DNA of 64,000 nt from Marinobacter sp. CHS3-4 (GCF_030053415.1 NZ_JASGBJ010000001.1:558001-622000); one strand, 5' to 3'. Shown: positions 38,303-47,886, counted from the stretch's first letter. Program-made: numbers and translations. The notes: generated by a model not told the origin, from the letters alone.

Positions 38303-38674
38303 CTAGAAAGGTTTATAAATCGCCAGATGAAAAATCGCCATGATCTGGACCAGCGCCAGAACTGTGGCAATCAGCCTTACCTGAAGACCTCGGGTTTCCT
38401 TCATGGCGAATGCTCCGGCCACAATGTAGCCAACCAGCAGTAGAATCTTGGCGGTTAACCAACCATGCACAAAGGGCATCCAGGGTGTCACGAAAAGCAG
38501 GCTTATAGCCGCGACCAACAAGACTGTGTCATTGGCATGGGGAATCCAGCGCAGCGGTGTTTTGCGCCAGTCGGGTTTGCCCACTGCATCCAGCAACAGC
38601 CGCAGGGAAAACAGAACCACCGTCAAGTAGGCGGCTGTCATGTGCATACTTTTCAGGAGCAGGTAGATGCTCAT
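38303..38674 (-). CDS. SirB2 family integral membrane protein
   Basis: A 123-residue protein with four predicted membrane helices (about 3-25, 40-60, 68-88, 97-118) and the SirB2 family pattern: LLLKSMHMTAAYLTVVLF at the start, LRWIPHANDTVLLVAA in the second helix, with conserved histidines that could hold haem. Function is unknown. ATG 38674 has GAGG upstream. It lies between ppiC and moaB in the nar cluster with gaps of 135 and 127 nt, so it may have separate control. Confidence 0.8.
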   Translation of the reverse strand: MSIYLLLKSMHMTAAYLTVVLFSLRLLLDAVGKPDWRKTPLRWIPHANDTVLLVAAISLLFVTPWMPFVHGWLTAKILLLVGYIVAGAFAMKETRGLQVRLIATVLALVQIMAIFHLAIYKPF

Positions 38675-38809
38675 AGACGAATCCTCGAGACTGTTACCTG
38701 TCGACATCATCCAGTTTGTCGTGAGTGCTAGTGAGGGCCCTCCTGATCCACATGGTCTAAGGACTGAAGCGCCTGGCGAATGATCGGACCTTAGTTGAGT
38801 GCGAGTCGG

Positions 38810-39616
38810 TCACTGCATTAACGGCGAATCCGGCAGCTCCAGATCGACCCCTTTCACTCCCGTGTCCGCCGCCAATATCTGCAAGTATTGGCGGCAGGCC
38901 CGGCGGGTCACGCTCTCACGCAGATATTGCTGTACCTGAGGTTTGACGTGTTCGTAAGGAAGCTGTTGACCATCGATTCGCTGGTCGATACGAACGATGT
39001 GCCAGCCGTAGCGGGTTTCAATCAGTTCCGGGTTGAGACCTTCCTCGAGAGACAAAACAGGGCGCTCGAATTCGTCAACAGTCTGACCTTTGCTGATCTG
39101 GCCGAGGCTCCCGCCCTGGTGGCGCGATTCGCAGGCGGAGTATTGTTTGGCCAGTTCGGCAAACCGGGAACGGCCTTCGATCAGGGATGACAGCAATTGT
39201 TGCCCGGCTTCCTCCTGGCGCAGGCGTTCCTGGACATCATCCGGAGCGGCGGCGAGCAGGATGTGGCTGACGGCCATGAGAGTCGGACTGCGGAAGCGCG
39301 CCGGGTTGGCGTTATAGAAGCGTTCGCAGTCGTCCTCTGTGGGGTCCGGGACGTTAAGCTCGAGTTCGAGAACCCGGGCGATGCGTTCCTCTTCGTCGGC
39401 GATGGCGTCGAGTTTTAGGCGGCTGGCCTGTTGCAAAAGCAGTTCGCGGATGACTAGGCTTCTGGCAGCTTCGTGCCAGGCTTCGGCGACTTCTTCGGCC
39501 GGGTGGTGCTGCATTTCCCGGGCGATGTCGTCTTCGCCGATGAGGGTGTCTCCTACGGTCACCGGCGGAAACTGGTTTCTGGGCTTTTCGGCGTCGCCGA
39601 CGGGGATGAGTTGCAT
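38810..39616 (-). CDS. Nar-associated PpiC-type peptidylprolyl isomerase
   Basis: A 268-residue parvulin-family protein. Residues about 110-215 form the rotamase domain (AVSHILLAAAPDD, then GGSLGQISKGQTVDEFE and ETRYGWHIVRID), preceded by a helical chaperone-like part with RSLVIRELLLQQASRL. No signal peptide, so it acts in the cytoplasm, resembling NifM-type maturases. It begins 11 nt after narI, and a gene of this type sits in the same place in Pseudomonas aeruginosa, which suggests help in folding or cofactor loading of NarGHI. Confidence 0.9.
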   Translation of the reverse strand: MQLIPVGDAEKPRNQFPPVTVGDTLIGEDDIAREMQHHPAEEVAEAWHEAARSLVIRELLLQQASRLKLDAIADEEERIARVLELELNVPDPTEDDCERFYNANPARFRSPTLMAVSHILLAAAPDDVQERLRQEEAGQQLLSSLIEGRSRFAELAKQYSACESRHQGGSLGQISKGQTVDEFERPVLSLEEGLNPELIETRYGWHIVRIDQRIDGQQLPYEHVKPQVQQYLRESVTRRACRQYLQILAADTGVKGVDLELPDSPLMQ

Positions 39617-39627
39617 GATCGCTCTCC

Positions 39628-40305
39628 TTATGCGCGCTTACGCACAACCTGGTATTTGCGCCCGAAATATTCCACCGGCACGCTGAGCATGTGAACCAGC
39701 CGGGTAAACGGGAAGAGTAGGAAAATGGTCAGGCCCAGGAAGATGTGGGTTTTGTAAATCCAGTGAACATCCGCGATGTGACCAGCGACACCACCCTGGA
39801 GAGTCAAAATGCCCTGGGCCCAGGCAGAGAATTTAAGCATTGTGCTGCCGTCCAAATGGCCCAGGGTGGGCAAAATGGTGGCCAGTCCAAGACCGAGTTG
39901 TGCAACCAGAATGAGAATCACAAGGTTGTCAGCAATGGTGCTGCTGGCTCGCACACGCGGATCGTTCAACCGGCGCCAGGCCAGCATGATGCCGCCAATC
40001 AACGCCATGATTCCGGCGATACCGCCAACCACGATCGCCATGACCTGTTTCTGCCCCGGTGTCATCAACCATTCGTAAGCCCAGTGAGGCGTTAGCAGCC
40101 CCACCAAATGTCCGAAAAATATCACCAGCACACCCACGTGGAACAGCACGCTGGCAATGACCATGTTTTTCTTGCGGAGCATCTGGCTTGAGTGCGCTTT
40201 CCAGGTGAACTGGCCGTGGTCATAACGAGCCCAGGTTCCAATCACCATCACAGCAATGGCGATGTACGGGTAAACGCCAAACAGAAGTGTGTTGAGATAA
40301 GACAT
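39628..40305 (-). CDS. narI: Respiratory nitrate reductase gamma subunit
   Basis: A 225-residue membrane cytochrome b that oxidises quinol and passes electrons to NarH. Five helices are evident (MSYLNTLLFGVYPYIAIAVM first), with haem-ligand histidines in ASVLFHVGVLVIFFGHLVG and in the C-terminal DVHWIYKTHIFLGL and TRLVHMLSVP. It ends with the typical YQVVRKR basic tail. Located 20 nt after narJ. The quinol partner would be ubiquinol, which the neighbouring ubiTUV can supply without oxygen. Confidence 0.97.
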   Translation of the reverse strand: MSYLNTLLFGVYPYIAIAVMVIGTWARYDHGQFTWKAHSSQMLRKKNMVIASVLFHVGVLVIFFGHLVGLLTPHWAYEWLMTPGQKQVMAIVVGGIAGIMALIGGIMLAWRRLNDPRVRASSTIADNLVILILVAQLGLGLATILPTLGHLDGSTMLKFSAWAQGILTLQGGVAGHIADVHWIYKTHIFLGLTIFLLFPFTRLVHMLSVPVEYFGRKYQVVRKRA

Positions 40306-40325
40306 TGTGTTTTCCTCCAGCGCCC

Positions 40326-41066
40326 TCAGGCGTTCTTCGCCGAACGAGGGGTAGCGTCCGTCATAAGTTGATCACTCAGGTGAATGGTCTGGGTCTGCTC
40401 CAGTTCGCGGCGGCGCTGACCAACAACGCTGCTACTGCTGCAGGAACTGCCCTGATCATCAACAAACTTCACCATTTCCTCTTCCCAGACCTTGTCCAGA
40501 GCCTCCGGTGTGTCGTCGCGCTCTTCCGAGGCGACGATCTGCGCCAGCTCCTGACGGTTCACATTGCGGCCCGACAGGTTCAGCAGGGAATCCATCACGA
40601 CGTGATAGAAACTCTCCCGCTGATACAGCCGCTCACCCAGCAAGCCCAGGATATGGTGGATGTCCTCCAGCCAGCTCCGGATCTCCTCCCATGGACGGGT
40701 GGAGAGGTATTCCAGGAACAGCGGCAGGTAGTCCGGCAGTTCCCGGGCGTCGATTTCCAGACCATTGGTGCGGTACTCCTCCATCAGGTCCACCATGGCC
40801 TGGCCACGGTCGCGGGATTCCCCGTGCACATGTTCGAACAGCAGCAGGGACGTGGACCTGCCCTTGTCGAACATGCCGACGTAGTTTTCCTGCATATCCA
40901 GAAGGTCGCCATCGCAGACTATTTCCAGGCAGCGCAGCAGTTGACCCTTATTCTCCCGGGGCAGCCGGCTGTCCTCGAGGACAGCGGCAATCAGGGCGTC
41001 TTTGGAGGCCTGAAGTTCTTCGGTCGGGTACTCAAGTATCCGAGCCAGTACTTTTAAAAGTTGCAT
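40326..41066 (-). CDS. narJ: Nitrate reductase molybdenum cofactor assembly chaperone
   Basis: A 246-residue TorD/NarJ-family chaperone that holds apo-NarGH until the molybdenum and Fe-S cofactors are in place. MQLLKVLARILEYPTEELQ at the start, MFDKGRSTSLLLFEHVHGES and DYLPLFLEYLSTR are family hallmarks. ATG 41066 has AAGGAGG 8 nt upstream; the frame is open 12 codons earlier but that part overlaps narH. The C-terminal Ser/Cys-rich stretch (GSSCSSSSVVGQ) is unusual and may be a disordered tail. Confidence 0.96.
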   Translation of the reverse strand: MQLLKVLARILEYPTEELQASKDALIAAVLEDSRLPRENKGQLLRCLEIVCDGDLLDMQENYVGMFDKGRSTSLLLFEHVHGESRDRGQAMVDLMEEYRTNGLEIDARELPDYLPLFLEYLSTRPWEEIRSWLEDIHHILGLLGERLYQRESFYHVVMDSLLNLSGRNVNRQELAQIVASEERDDTPEALDKVWEEEMVKFVDDQGSSCSSSSVVGQRRRELEQTQTIHLSDQLMTDATPRSAKNA

Positions 41067-41076
41067 GTCGGCCTCC

Positions 41077-42651
41077 TTATTCCTGCAGTTGTTTCGGGTC
41101 AACCTGCTTCACGGTCGACAGCTTCTGGACCATGCTGGTGGTCTGCTTGCGGCCACCGAACATGCTGAATTTGCTGTCACCGTTGCAGCCGTCGCCGAAG
41201 CTGAATCCGCAACCGTTGCGCTCGCCATAGGCGGTCGCATCGGGGAAGGCTTCCTTCGCCAGCTCGCGGTGGCTGGTGGGAATCACGAAGCGGTCTTCAT
41301 AGTTGGCAATGGCCAGGTAGCGATACATTTCATCCGCCTGAGCCTTGGTCAGGCCAGCTTCCTCCAGGGCGCGCAGGTCTTCCTTGCCTTCCACGGTTTC
41401 GGCGCGCTTGTAAAGGCGCATGGCCATGATGCGCTTGAGGGCACGGACAATCGGCTTCTCGTCACCTGCGGTGAGCAGGTTGGCCAGATACTTCACCGGA
41501 ATCCGCAGGCTTTCGATCTTCGGCAGTACGCCGTCGAACTCGACCTTGCCGGCTTCCGCCGCTGACTGGATCGGGCTCAGGGGCGGCACATACCAGACCA
41601 TGGGCAAGGTGCGGTATTCCGGGTGCAGCGGCAGGGCCAGTTTCCAGTCCACTGCCATCTTGTACACCGGGCTCTGCTGGGCGGCTTCGATAACGTTCAT
41701 CGGGATGCCGTCTTTCTTGGCCTGCTCGATCACTTTCGGGTCGAACGGATCCAGGAAGATTTCCAACTGCTTTTCGTAAAGCTCCTGCTCACCCGGGGCG
41801 CTGGCCACTTCCTCGATGCGATCTGCGTCATACAGAAGAACACCGAGATAGCGAATACGGCCGACACAGGTCTCGGAGCAAACGGTGGGCATCCCGGCTT
41901 CGATCCGTGGGTAGCAGAAAATGCATTTCTCGGATTTGCCGGTTTTCCAGTTGAAGTAGATTTTCTTGTACGGGCAGCCGGAGACACACATGCGCCAGCC
42001 GCGACACTTGTCCTGGTCGATCAGGACGATGCCGTCTTCCTCACGCTTATAGATGGCACCGCTCGGGCAGCTGGCGACACAGGCCGGATTCAGGCAGTGC
42101 TCGCACAGGCGCGGCAGGTACATCATGAAGGTGTTCTCAAACTGGCCGTAGATGTCCGCCTGCACCTGGTCGAAGTTCTTGTCTTTGCGGCGCTTGGCGA
42201 ACTCGGTGCCGAGAATTTCTTCCCAGTTCGGGCCCCATTCGATCTTCTGCATGCGCTGGCCGGAGATCAGCGAGCGTGGCCGGGCGACCGGCTGGTGTTT
42301 GCTGTCGCCCGCGGTGTGCAGGTGCTGGTAGTCGAAATCAAACGGCTCGTAGTAGTCGTCGATTTCCGGCAGGGTCGGGTTGGCGAAGATATTCGCCAGG
42401 ACGCGGAAGCGGCCACCGATTTTCGGGCGGATCTTGCCGGAGCTGTCGCGCATCCAGCCGCCTTTCCACTTGTCCTGGTTCTCCCACTCTTTCGGGTAGC
42501 CGATACCGGGCTTGGTTTCGACGTTGTTAAACCAGGCGTATTCCATGCCTTCGCGGCTGGTCCACACGTTTTTGCAGGTCACTGAACAGGTGTGGCAACC
42601 AATGCACTTGTCCAGGTTCAGTACCATGCCGACTTGGGAACGGATTTTCAT
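41077..42651 (-). CDS. narH: Respiratory nitrate reductase beta subunit
   Basis: A 524-residue Fe-S protein that wires NarI haems to NarG. Cysteine clusters: CIGCHTCSVTCK near residue 16, CEHCLNPACVASCPSG, CRGWRMCVSGCPY (the W marks the 3Fe-4S cluster) and CIFCYPRIEAGMPTVCSETC. Start overlaps the narG stop by four bases; the C-terminal GCGFSFGDGCNGDSKFSMFG is typical of NarH. Confidence 0.98.
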   Translation of the reverse strand: MKIRSQVGMVLNLDKCIGCHTCSVTCKNVWTSREGMEYAWFNNVETKPGIGYPKEWENQDKWKGGWMRDSSGKIRPKIGGRFRVLANIFANPTLPEIDDYYEPFDFDYQHLHTAGDSKHQPVARPRSLISGQRMQKIEWGPNWEEILGTEFAKRRKDKNFDQVQADIYGQFENTFMMYLPRLCEHCLNPACVASCPSGAIYKREEDGIVLIDQDKCRGWRMCVSGCPYKKIYFNWKTGKSEKCIFCYPRIEAGMPTVCSETCVGRIRYLGVLLYDADRIEEVASAPGEQELYEKQLEIFLDPFDPKVIEQAKKDGIPMNVIEAAQQSPVYKMAVDWKLALPLHPEYRTLPMVWYVPPLSPIQSAAEAGKVEFDGVLPKIESLRIPVKYLANLLTAGDEKPIVRALKRIMAMRLYKRAETVEGKEDLRALEEAGLTKAQADEMYRYLAIANYEDRFVIPTSHRELAKEAFPDATAYGERNGCGFSFGDGCNGDSKFSMFGGRKQTTSMVQKLSTVKQVDPKQLQE

Positions 42652-45600
42652 TTTACAGCCTCCTGAACAGTGTCATTGCCTTCGCCATCGAGCCAGTCGA
42701 CGTTGTGCATCTTGCGCACCACCACGAATTCGTCGCGGTTGGAGCCGACGGTGCCGTAGTAGTTGAACCCGTAGGAATACTGGGCATAACCGCCGATCAT
42801 GTGGGTGGGCTTCGGGCAAACCCGGGTGACCGAGTTGTGAATGCCGCCGCGGGTGCCGGTGATCTCCGAACCGGGCACGTTCACGATCCGCTCCTGAGCG
42901 TGGTACATCATCACCATGCCGGGCATCACGCGCTGGCTTACAACCGCCCGGGCCGCAATGGCGCCGTTGGCGTTGAACAGCTCGATCCAGTCGTTGTCCT
43001 CGATGCCCATGTCTTTGGCGTCGTCCTCGCTCATCCAGACGATGGGGCCTCCGCGGGACAGGGTCAGCATCAGCAGGTTGTCGCTGTAGGTGCTGTGGAT
43101 GCCCCACTTCTGGTGTGGCGTGATCCAGTTCAGCGCTTTTTCCGGGTTACCGTTGCTGCGCTGGTTCAGCATGCTGCTCACCGCCTTGGTGTTGATCGGC
43201 GGACGATACACCAGCAGGCTTTCGCCAAAGGCGCGCATCCACTGGTGGTCTTGATAGAACTGCTGACGACCAGTCAGGGTGCGCCAGGGAATCAGCTCAT
43301 GAACGTTGGTATAACCGGCGTTATAAGACACGTGCTCGTCTTCCAGGCCAGACCAGGTCGGGCTGGAAATGATCTTGCGTGGCTGGGCCACGATGTCCCG
43401 GAAGCGAATCTTTTCCTCTTCCTTGTTGGTCGCCAGATGGGTGTGGTCCAGACCGGTCATCTCGGACAGCGCGGCCCAGGCTTTTACCGCCACCTGACCA
43501 TTGGTTTCCGGTGCCAGTGTCAGAATCACTTCCGCCGCATCAATGGCGGACTCGATCTTCGGGCGACCGGCATTAGCACCGTCGATGTGGGTGTAGTTCA
43601 GCTCCTTGAGGAAGTTCACTTCCTTCTCGGTGTTCCAGCTGATGCCCTTGCCACCGTTCCCCAGTTTGTCCATCAGCGGGCCAAGCGAGGTGAAACGGGC
43701 GTAGGTGTTCGGGTAGTCCCGCTCAACCGTCATGAAGTTGGGTGCGGTCTTGCCTGGGATCAGGTCGCACTCGCCGCGCTTCCAATCCTTCACGTCAAAC
43801 GGCTGGCCCAACTCGGCGGGGGCGTCGTGCAACAGTGGTAGGGTGACCACGTCTTTCTCGACACCAAGGTGGCCCTCGGCGGCTTTCGAGAAGGACTTGG
43901 CGATTCCCTTGTAGATCTCCCAGTCGCTGCGTGCTTCCCAGGCCGGATCGGTGGCGGCGGTCAACGGGTGAATAAACGGATGCATGTCAGAGGTATTCAG
44001 GTCGTTCTTCTCATACCAGGTGGCCGTCGGGAGAACGATGTCTGAATACAGGCAGGTGGTAGACATGCGGAAGTCCAGGGTTACCAGCAGGTCGAGCTTG
44101 CCTTCCGGCGCCTCGTCATGCCATTTCACCTCTTCCGGCTTGGCGCCACCCTCATGGCCAAGATCCTTGCCCTGCAGGCCGTTCTTGGTGCCCAGCAGAT
44201 ACTTGAGCATGTATTCATGACCCTTGCCGGAAGAGCCCAGCAAGTTGGAGCGCCAGATGAACAGGTTGCGCGGGCAGTTCTGTGGCGCTTCCGGATCTTC
44301 GCTCGCAAAGGCCAGGGAGCCATCTTTCAGGGATTGAGCGACATAATCGGCCACTTCCATACCCGCCTTCTCGGCTTCCGCCGCAATAGTCAGCGGGTTC
44401 CGGTTCAGCTGCGGCGCGGAGGGCAGCCAGCCCATACGCTCGGCACGCACGTTGTAATCGATCAGGCTGCCACTGAATTTGGATTTGTCCGCCAATGGCG
44501 ACAGGATTTCGTCCACACCCAGTTTCTCGTAGCGCCACTGACCGGAGTGGGCGTAGAAGAAGGAGGTGGAGTTCATGTGCCGCGGTGGACGCTGCCAGTC
44601 CAGGCCGAACGCCAGCGGCTGCCAGCCGGTCTGCGGGCGCAGTTTTTCCTGGCCAACATAGTGAGCCCAGCCACCACCGCTCTGGCCAATGCAGCCACAC
44701 AGGATCAGCATGTTGATCAGGCCGCGGTAGTTCATGTCCATGTGGTACCAGTGGTTCATACCGGCACCAACGATGACCATGGAGCGGCCCTTGGTTTTAT
44801 CGGCGTTATCGGCGAACTCACGGGCAATGCGGATTACTTTCTCGGCCGGAACGCCGGTGATCTTTTCCTGCCAGGCCGGGGTGTAAGGCTTCACTTCGTC
44901 ATAGGAGGTGGCGCCGTCATCGTCACCCAGTCCGCGGCTGATGCCGTAGTTGGCGACCATCAGGTCGTAGACGGTGACCACGCGACCTTCGGAGCCGTCG
45001 GCCAGCTTTACTTTGCGGGTACCCAGCTTGTGCTTGAGGACGTCCTTGATTTCAACATGCTGGTAGTGATCGTGCTCAATGCCGCCGAAGTAGGGGAAGG
45101 CAACGTCCACAACGTCGTCGTGCTTTTCAACCATTGAAAGCTGAAGGTTCACGTCGGAGCCTTTGGCGGTCTGCTTCAGGTTCCACTTGCCCTTCTCGCC
45201 CCAGCGGTAGCCGATGGAGCCATTGGGCGCGGTGAGCTCGCCGGACGCTTCATCAATGGCGATGGTTTTCCACTCGGGATTGTTCTCTTCCCCCAGACCA
45301 TCCACCAGGTCACTGGCGCGCAGGAAGCGGCCTGGCACGAAGCTGCCGTCGTCCTTTTCTTCCAGCATGACCAGGTAAGGCATGTCGGTGTAGCGACGCA
45401 CGTAGTCGGTGAAGTATTCGCTGGGGTTGTCGACGTGGAACTCTTTCAGAATCACGTGCCCCATGGCCATGCCCAGCGCGGCATCTGTGCCTTGTTTGGG
45501 GTTCATCCACTCGTCGGACAGTTTGGAAACTTCGGCGTAGTCGGGAGTGATGGCAACGGTCTTGGTGCCCTTGTAGCGCACTTCGGTGAAGAAGTGAGCG

Positions 45601-46391
45601 TCCGGAGTCCTGGTCTGGGGCACGTTGGAGCCCCAGGCAATGATGTAGCCGGAGTTGTACCAGTCGGCGGATTCTGGCACGTCGGTCTGCTCACCCCAGG
45701 TCTGGGGAGAGGCCGGCGGCAGGTCGCAGTACCAGTCGTAGAAGCTCATGCACACACCACCGATCAGCGACAGGTAACGGCTACCGGCGGCGTAGGAAAC
45801 CATCGACATGGCGGGAATCGGAGAGAAGCCGATGATGCGGTCCGGGCCGTACTTGCTGGCGGTATAGACGTTGGAGGCGGCGATCAGCTCGTTGACCTCG
45901 TCCCAGCTGGAACGGACAAAACCACCCATGCCACGGCGCGGCTTGTACTCGGCGGTCTTTTTGGGATCTTCAACTATCGAGGCCCAGGCCTCGACTGGAT
46001 CGCTGTGCTGGGCTTTCGCAGCGCGCCAAAGCTTCATCAGATGCTTGCGCATGAGCGGGTATTTCAGGCGGTTGGCGCTGTACATGTACCAGGAGTAGCT
46101 GGCACCACGGGGGCAGCCACGGGGTTCATGGTTGGGCAGATCCGGACGGGTACGGGGATAGTCGGTTTGCTGGGTTTCCCAGGTAACCAGGCCGTTCTTG
46201 ACGTAAATTTTCCAGCTGCAGGAGCCGGTGCAGTTTACGCCGTGGGTGGAACGCACGACTTTGTCGTGCTGCCAGCGCTGACGGTAGCTGTCTTCCCATT
46301 CGCGGGAGACATCGTGGGTTTCACCGTGCCCGTTGGCGAACGGTTCGCGCTTCTTCCTGAAGTAATTCAGCTTGTCGATCAAATGACTCAT
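42648..46391 (-). CDS. narG: Respiratory nitrate reductase alpha subunit
   Basis: A 1247-residue catalytic subunit that reduces nitrate to nitrite on the cytoplasmic face. The FS0 cluster His/Cys set is in HGVNCTGSCSWKIYVKNG and RGCPRGASYSW; the molybdenum-ligand Asp region reads YCDLPPASPQTWGEQTD. The N-terminus lacks an exported Tat leader, as in all NarG. SD GGGGAGAG precedes ATG 46391. It heads narGHJI and lies 140 nt after the NarK-like gene, with no FNR box that I could find in that gap, so transcription probably comes from further upstream. Confidence 0.98.
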   Translation of the reverse strand: MSHLIDKLNYFRKKREPFANGHGETHDVSREWEDSYRQRWQHDKVVRSTHGVNCTGSCSWKIYVKNGLVTWETQQTDYPRTRPDLPNHEPRGCPRGASYSWYMYSANRLKYPLMRKHLMKLWRAAKAQHSDPVEAWASIVEDPKKTAEYKPRRGMGGFVRSSWDEVNELIAASNVYTASKYGPDRIIGFSPIPAMSMVSYAAGSRYLSLIGGVCMSFYDWYCDLPPASPQTWGEQTDVPESADWYNSGYIIAWGSNVPQTRTPDAHFFTEVRYKGTKTVAITPDYAEVSKLSDEWMNPKQGTDAALGMAMGHVILKEFHVDNPSEYFTDYVRRYTDMPYLVMLEEKDDGSFVPGRFLRASDLVDGLGEENNPEWKTIAIDEASGELTAPNGSIGYRWGEKGKWNLKQTAKGSDVNLQLSMVEKHDDVVDVAFPYFGGIEHDHYQHVEIKDVLKHKLGTRKVKLADGSEGRVVTVYDLMVANYGISRGLGDDDGATSYDEVKPYTPAWQEKITGVPAEKVIRIAREFADNADKTKGRSMVIVGAGMNHWYHMDMNYRGLINMLILCGCIGQSGGGWAHYVGQEKLRPQTGWQPLAFGLDWQRPPRHMNSTSFFYAHSGQWRYEKLGVDEILSPLADKSKFSGSLIDYNVRAERMGWLPSAPQLNRNPLTIAAEAEKAGMEVADYVAQSLKDGSLAFASEDPEAPQNCPRNLFIWRSNLLGSSGKGHEYMLKYLLGTKNGLQGKDLGHEGGAKPEEVKWHDEAPEGKLDLLVTLDFRMSTTCLYSDIVLPTATWYEKNDLNTSDMHPFIHPLTAATDPAWEARSDWEIYKGIAKSFSKAAEGHLGVEKDVVTLPLLHDAPAELGQPFDVKDWKRGECDLIPGKTAPNFMTVERDYPNTYARFTSLGPLMDKLGNGGKGISWNTEKEVNFLKELNYTHIDGANAGRPKIESAIDAAEVILTLAPETNGQVAVKAWAALSEMTGLDHTHLATNKEEEKIRFRDIVAQPRKIISSPTWSGLEDEHVSYNAGYTNVHELIPWRTLTGRQQFYQDHQWMRAFGESLLVYRPPINTKAVSSMLNQRSNGNPEKALNWITPHQKWGIHSTYSDNLLMLTLSRGGPIVWMSEDDAKDMGIEDNDWIELFNANGAIAARAVVSQRVMPGMVMMYHAQERIVNVPGSEITGTRGGIHNSVTRVCPKPTHMIGGYAQYSYGFNYYGTVGSNRDEFVVVRKMHNVDWLDGEGNDTVQEAVK

Positions 46392-46505
46392 GGTCTCTCC
46401 CCATCTTATCCGGATGCCGGATCGCTGTTTTGGTACAGCTCCGAGTTGAGACCATTGTGTGTGAGAAAAACCGCGAAATCTGCGTGGTTACTACCTCATA
46501 ACCCA

Positions 46506-46529
46506 CCTCTACCACCCAGGGGGTAGAGG
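46506..46529 (-). terminator. Stem-loop between the NarK-like gene and narG
   Basis: CCTCTACC (46506-46513) pairs with GGTAGAGG (46522-46529); inner C-G pairs can extend it. On the minus strand it begins three bases after the NarK-like stop codon. There is no T tract. It may set a processing or partial termination point separating transporter and reductase expression. Confidence 0.45.
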
Positions 46530-46531
46530 CC

Positions 46532-47806
46532 TCATACACCCTTCAGCAACAAGGCCTGACGTTCTTCATTGCGGTGGTCACGGGCATACATCAGCCCGCT
46601 TCCGGCCAACAGCAGAAACAGAATCATGAACATCGCCGTACGAACGCCTGTCCAGTCAATCAAGGCGCCAAATAGCACGGGCAAGAGGAATGCAATCAGG
46701 CAGGCACTTGATAACAGCATTCCGGCAAACAGAGCGACAGATCCAGGCCTGGCCGTTATCACCATTCGCTGAAGACCGCCCATTGCCGAGCCCAACCCCA
46801 TACCTAGCAAAACGATAAAGAAGCCCTCTGCCACCAGAGGAAGGGCAAGCTCAAGCTCGATCACCGACGTCACTCCCTGAATTGCCAGTGTCATCGGTGG
46901 GTAGGAAAGAACAAACAACGCAAACAGACTGACTGCGAGCGAGCGAAGAATCACCGGGCTGTCGCCGTAGCGGTCAGAAAGCGCTCCGCCGGAAATCTGG
47001 GCGAGTGCGCCCGGAATCACGAACCACATGGCAAGACGCGCCCCGGTCTCCATCGTCAATACAAAATGCAAAGAGATAAAATCCGGCAACCAGAGTGCCA
47101 GAGAGAAGAAACTGCCGGCGACAACGCCGAAGTAAAAACACAGTCGCCAGGTTTTCCGAAGCCCCAGAGTGCCGGAAACCTGCGGTAAGCCGGGGCTTGT
47201 TGTTGGGGCAGCAACGGTCGGGTTATCCGTCAGCAAAACCAACAATGCCGCAACCAGCAGCAGAACAATCAGATAGGCCGTCGGCACGGCATCCCAGGAA
47301 AACGCCTGCAGAATCAGAGGGACAAGATAGTAGTTAAAGCCCGCGCCGGTGACACCGGCACCAAACAGGCCGAGGACAAGCCCTGCATGTCGGCGCGGCG
47401 TATGAGAGGTCACAAACTGAAGGCCCGCGCCGTAGAATCCACCGGCAAGACCGAGGCCGGCCGCTGCCAGCAAATACCCACTCCAGGATTTCGCCAGCAA
47501 AAGAACCACCATCGAAACGGCTAGCCCTAACAGACAACCCACCATGACACGTCTCGCACCCAGCCGATCGGCAATGAGTCCGGCAGGGACCGCCAGGAGC
47601 GCGCCAAACGCCATGGGCATGGCGAGCAAAAAACCCAGCTCAAGGCTACTCAGGCCCAATGAACTGCGCAGGTGGGGGCCGGCCGCCGCAAATATGGTCC
47701 AGCAACCAGACACAATCACAAAGGAGACAAGCGCCAATGGCAAAACCAGTGCCAGCGACGCCAGCCTCTCGGTTTCGTTATCGTCATCCGTGAAAATGGA
47801 CGGCAT
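46532..47806 (-). CDS. NarK-family MFS protein lacking both substrate arginines
   Basis: A 424-residue, 12-helix MFS protein clearly related to the NarK-type transporter at 62528: both have WTIF near the start, LALWLP in helix 7 and LSYPP after helix 8. Yet the two arginines that hold nitrate in E. coli NarK (Arg89, Arg305) are replaced: counting back seven residues from the DR motif, helix 2 has Ala (ALLAVPAGLIADR) and helix 8 has Gln (LAQISGGALSDR). The Gly/Asn-rich nitrate signatures are also lost (GLFGAGVTGAGFNYY; AGMLLSSACLIAF). First gene before narG on the same strand, divergent from narX. Substrate unknown; perhaps not nitrate. Confidence 0.8.
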   Translation of the reverse strand: MPSIFTDDDNETERLASLALVLPLALVSFVIVSGCWTIFAAAGPHLRSSLGLSSLELGFLLAMPMAFGALLAVPAGLIADRLGARRVMVGCLLGLAVSMVVLLLAKSWSGYLLAAAGLGLAGGFYGAGLQFVTSHTPRRHAGLVLGLFGAGVTGAGFNYYLVPLILQAFSWDAVPTAYLIVLLLVAALLVLLTDNPTVAAPTTSPGLPQVSGTLGLRKTWRLCFYFGVVAGSFFSLALWLPDFISLHFVLTMETGARLAMWFVIPGALAQISGGALSDRYGDSPVILRSLAVSLFALFVLSYPPMTLAIQGVTSVIELELALPLVAEGFFIVLLGMGLGSAMGGLQRMVITARPGSVALFAGMLLSSACLIAFLLPVLFGALIDWTGVRTAMFMILFLLLAGSGLMYARDHRNEERQALLLKGV

Positions 47807-47886
47807 GGCATCACCCCGGGAAGCAGGCTTTCAGTTTCCTGTTTTGCCCCGAAATCCGTCAAAGACTATGATGGGGGATCTCCTGT

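Noticed and set aside
42705..43841. 378-codon plus-strand frame inside narG
   Set aside because: Antisense shadow of narG; composition rich in Val, Gly and His with no motif.
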